DNA from: JAMXLO01 sp035492535 | GTDB taxonomy: Bacteria > Pseudomonadota > Alphaproteobacteria > Acetobacterales > Acetobacteraceae | Direction: 5' to 3' | DNA: 6,992 nucleotides | Assembly: GCA_035492535.1 (NCBI GenBank) | Contig: DATJJM010000459.1 | Location: 1-6,992, forward strand | Shown here: positions 6,253 to 6,992 of the stretch, one piece after another | How the letters are laid out: each line of letters starts with the position of its first letter | Numbering within the stretch: position 1 is the first letter of the stretch | The notes under the pieces: model-generated | Seen by the model: only the letters and a program-made list of their open reading frames with translations | What the model was told of the DNA's origin: nothing | Database searches by the model: none | Program-made: the position numbers and the translations under genes

Positions 6253-6457
6253 TTGCCGAGGCGGAAACCGAGCAGCGTCGTGTCGCTTGCTGCTAATCGG
6301 CAGCCTCGCGTGGTCACCGCGCCGCTGGAGACTGGTCCTGCCAACTTGGAGAACGCTTGGATGGTCGCGCACCTCGCCGGCCGGCTTCGGGGTGGACCTG
6401 CGCCTGGTCGCCGCGATCCAGCGAGGGGACATACCGCCCAAACCCAAGCCGACGTGA
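6253..6457 (+). pseudogene. Small hypothetical gene with a +1 frameshift, upstream of a terminator
   Basis: The frame opened by TTG at 6253 reads PRRKPSSVVSLAANRQPR, VVTAPLETGPANLENAW and MVAHLAGR. Removing one G from the pair at 6383-6384 carries it straight into FGVDLRLVAAIQRGDIPPKP and KPT, then TGA 6455-6457. The join MVAHLAGRFGVDLRLVAAIQ makes good sense as one helix-rich segment; without it the frame runs on into Gly/Arg/Pro-rich text to 6474. A strong terminator begins 60 bases after the restored stop, in the same direction, which supports a plus-strand gene here. The start is uncertain: the ribosome binding site is poor and GTG at 6280 is an alternative. Restored length is about 67 residues. 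No family is recognised. Confidence 0.45.
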
Positions 6458-6516
6458 CGCCGAGCACCGGCTGAGTTACGCTGGTGCGGTAGTATTTGTG
6501 TTAGATCCACCAACGT

Positions 6517-6540
6517 GGGTCGCCTTCGGGCGGCCCTTTT
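6517..6540 (+). terminator. Rho-independent terminator
   Basis: GGGTCGCC (6517-6524) pairs along its whole length with GGCGGCCC (6529-6536), with one G-U wobble. The loop is the very stable TTCG (6525-6528), and TTTT follows directly (6537-6540). It would end transcription of the small plus-strand gene whose restored stop is at 6457, and separates it from the gene starting at 6582. Confidence 0.85.
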
Positions 6541-6581
6541 CACCACTCTGTTGTAGATAGCGACCAAGGGTGAAGGAATAG

Positions 6582-6771
6582 ATGCCGCGTGGCGGCTCGG
6601 ACCGGCCCGATCCGCCGACGGCGGTGGCCAAACTCCGGGAGCAGGCGGCACGCGCCCGTAGACTTGCTGCGGGGCATGATCAGTGGAGTTGACCGGCACG
6701 TGCTCACCGAGTTGGCCGAGAAACTCAAAGCCGAAGTCGCTGAGCTGGAACGGGGCGACGGATACGTCTGA
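6582..6771 (+). pseudogene. Small hypothetical gene with a +1 frameshift in a GGGG run
   Basis: ATG at 6582 follows GGGTGAAGGA (6568-6577). The first frame gives MPRGGSDRPDPPTAVAKL and REQAARARRLAAG, then hits TGA soon after. Removing one G from GGGG (6671-6674) moves it into the frame reading MISGVDRHVLTELAEKLKAE and VAELERGDGYV, stopping at TGA 6769-6771. The joined protein (62 residues) is a helical, Arg/Glu-rich pattern, 'ARRLAAGMIS..D...L..LAEKLKAE...LE', which I recall from small uncharacterised alphaproteobacterial proteins. As sequenced it would be truncated after 36 residues. Lying just after a terminator, it should have its own promoter in 6541-6570, but none is obvious. Function unknown. 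Confidence 0.6.
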
Positions 6772-6834
6772 TCAAGCCCTGCTCAAAGCAGCTGCACCTG
6801 AAGCGGCCTGACACGCAGTTGAGGACTGCCACGT

Positions 6835-6992
6835 TCAGATGATGCCACTAGCCTGAAGCCGTTCCAGCAGCAGGCGGACGGTCTCGATGGCCATCTGACG
6901 CCTTCGGGGATCTGGAAAGCGGTTGTTAACAGTGGTCGCGATTGCCTCGATGAGCACACCGTTGAGCAGCTAGGGATCGACCTCGGGCTGTC
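6835..6992 (-). pseudogene. C-terminal end of a hypothetical gene with an in-frame amber codon (cut by window edge)
   Basis: On the minus strand, entering from the right edge, the frame reads QPEVDP, TAG (6970-6972), LLNGVLIEAIATTVNNRFPD, PRRRQMAIETVRLLLERLQA and SGII, stopping at TGA 6835-6837. The text on both sides of the TAG is continuous and protein-like, so TAG has probably replaced a sense codon, most simply CAG (Gln). A GTG at 6957 could serve as a start for a 40-residue product, but it has no ribosome binding site. The visible part forms two amphipathic helices. It converges on the small gene ending at 6771. Family unknown. Confidence 0.45.

Noticed and set aside
6250..6699. N-terminal 150 residues of the long minus-strand frame ending at 5986.
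   Set aside because: Arg/Pro-rich and featureless. It overlaps a more convincing plus-strand gene and terminator, so I keep only the C-terminal part.
6779..6791. CTGCT-caa-AGCAG hairpin between convergent genes.
   Set aside because: Only five base pairs and no T tract, too weak to call a terminator.
1..6992. CRISPR arrays, tRNA/rRNA genes, insertion-sequence ends, retron-like or tandem repeats.
   Set aside because: I read through for regular repeats, cloverleaf ends and transposase motifs and found none.

Overview
The window looks like a degraded accessory (genomic-island or prophage-remnant) region of a high-GC proteobacterium. An alphaproteobacterium is my best guess, because the phage relic and the small genes on the right resemble families I associate with alphaproteobacterial chromosomes. 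That is recall, not a search. Only three or four genes look intact. Most of the rest are small or broken genes whose reading can be restored by single-base corrections.

Layout. At the left edge lies the C-terminal part of a SAM-dependent methyltransferase-like protein (2-304, +). From about 521 to 2646 a single large phage structural gene, of the internal-virion / large tail-associated protein type, can be followed across all three forward frames. It carries in-frame amber codons and at least six frameshifts, so it is a dead prophage gene. Two short ORFs follow (2615-2980 and 2934-3089), probably the remains of the same phage module. The one clearly healthy gene is a 424-residue MFS transporter of the metabolite:H+ symporter (ProP/KgtP-like) type at 3269-4543.

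Right of the transporter the DNA is a patchwork. A small frameshifted gene lies at 4790-5009. An unrecognised 136-residue protein is encoded on the minus strand at 5120-5530; it is about 51% G+C, clearly lower than the transporter, and has its own good Shine-Dalgarno sequence. It is preceded by a 27-codon ORF. A GC-rich hairpin follows (5694-5723), then a predicted single-membrane-segment peptide (5851-5946) and a minus-strand hypothetical protein (stop at 5986). Two small plus-strand genes, each broken by an apparent +1 insertion, sit at 6253-6457 and 6582-6771, with an excellent Rho-independent terminator between them (6517-6540). The window ends with the C-terminal end of a minus-strand gene that carries an in-frame amber codon (6835-6992).

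I see no evidence that the genes form one working system. The main messages are prophage decay around a retained transporter, an orphan gene of foreign composition, and repeated one-base lesions in G/C runs, which may be real decay or consensus error. I found no tRNA, rRNA, CRISPR array or recognisable insertion sequence.
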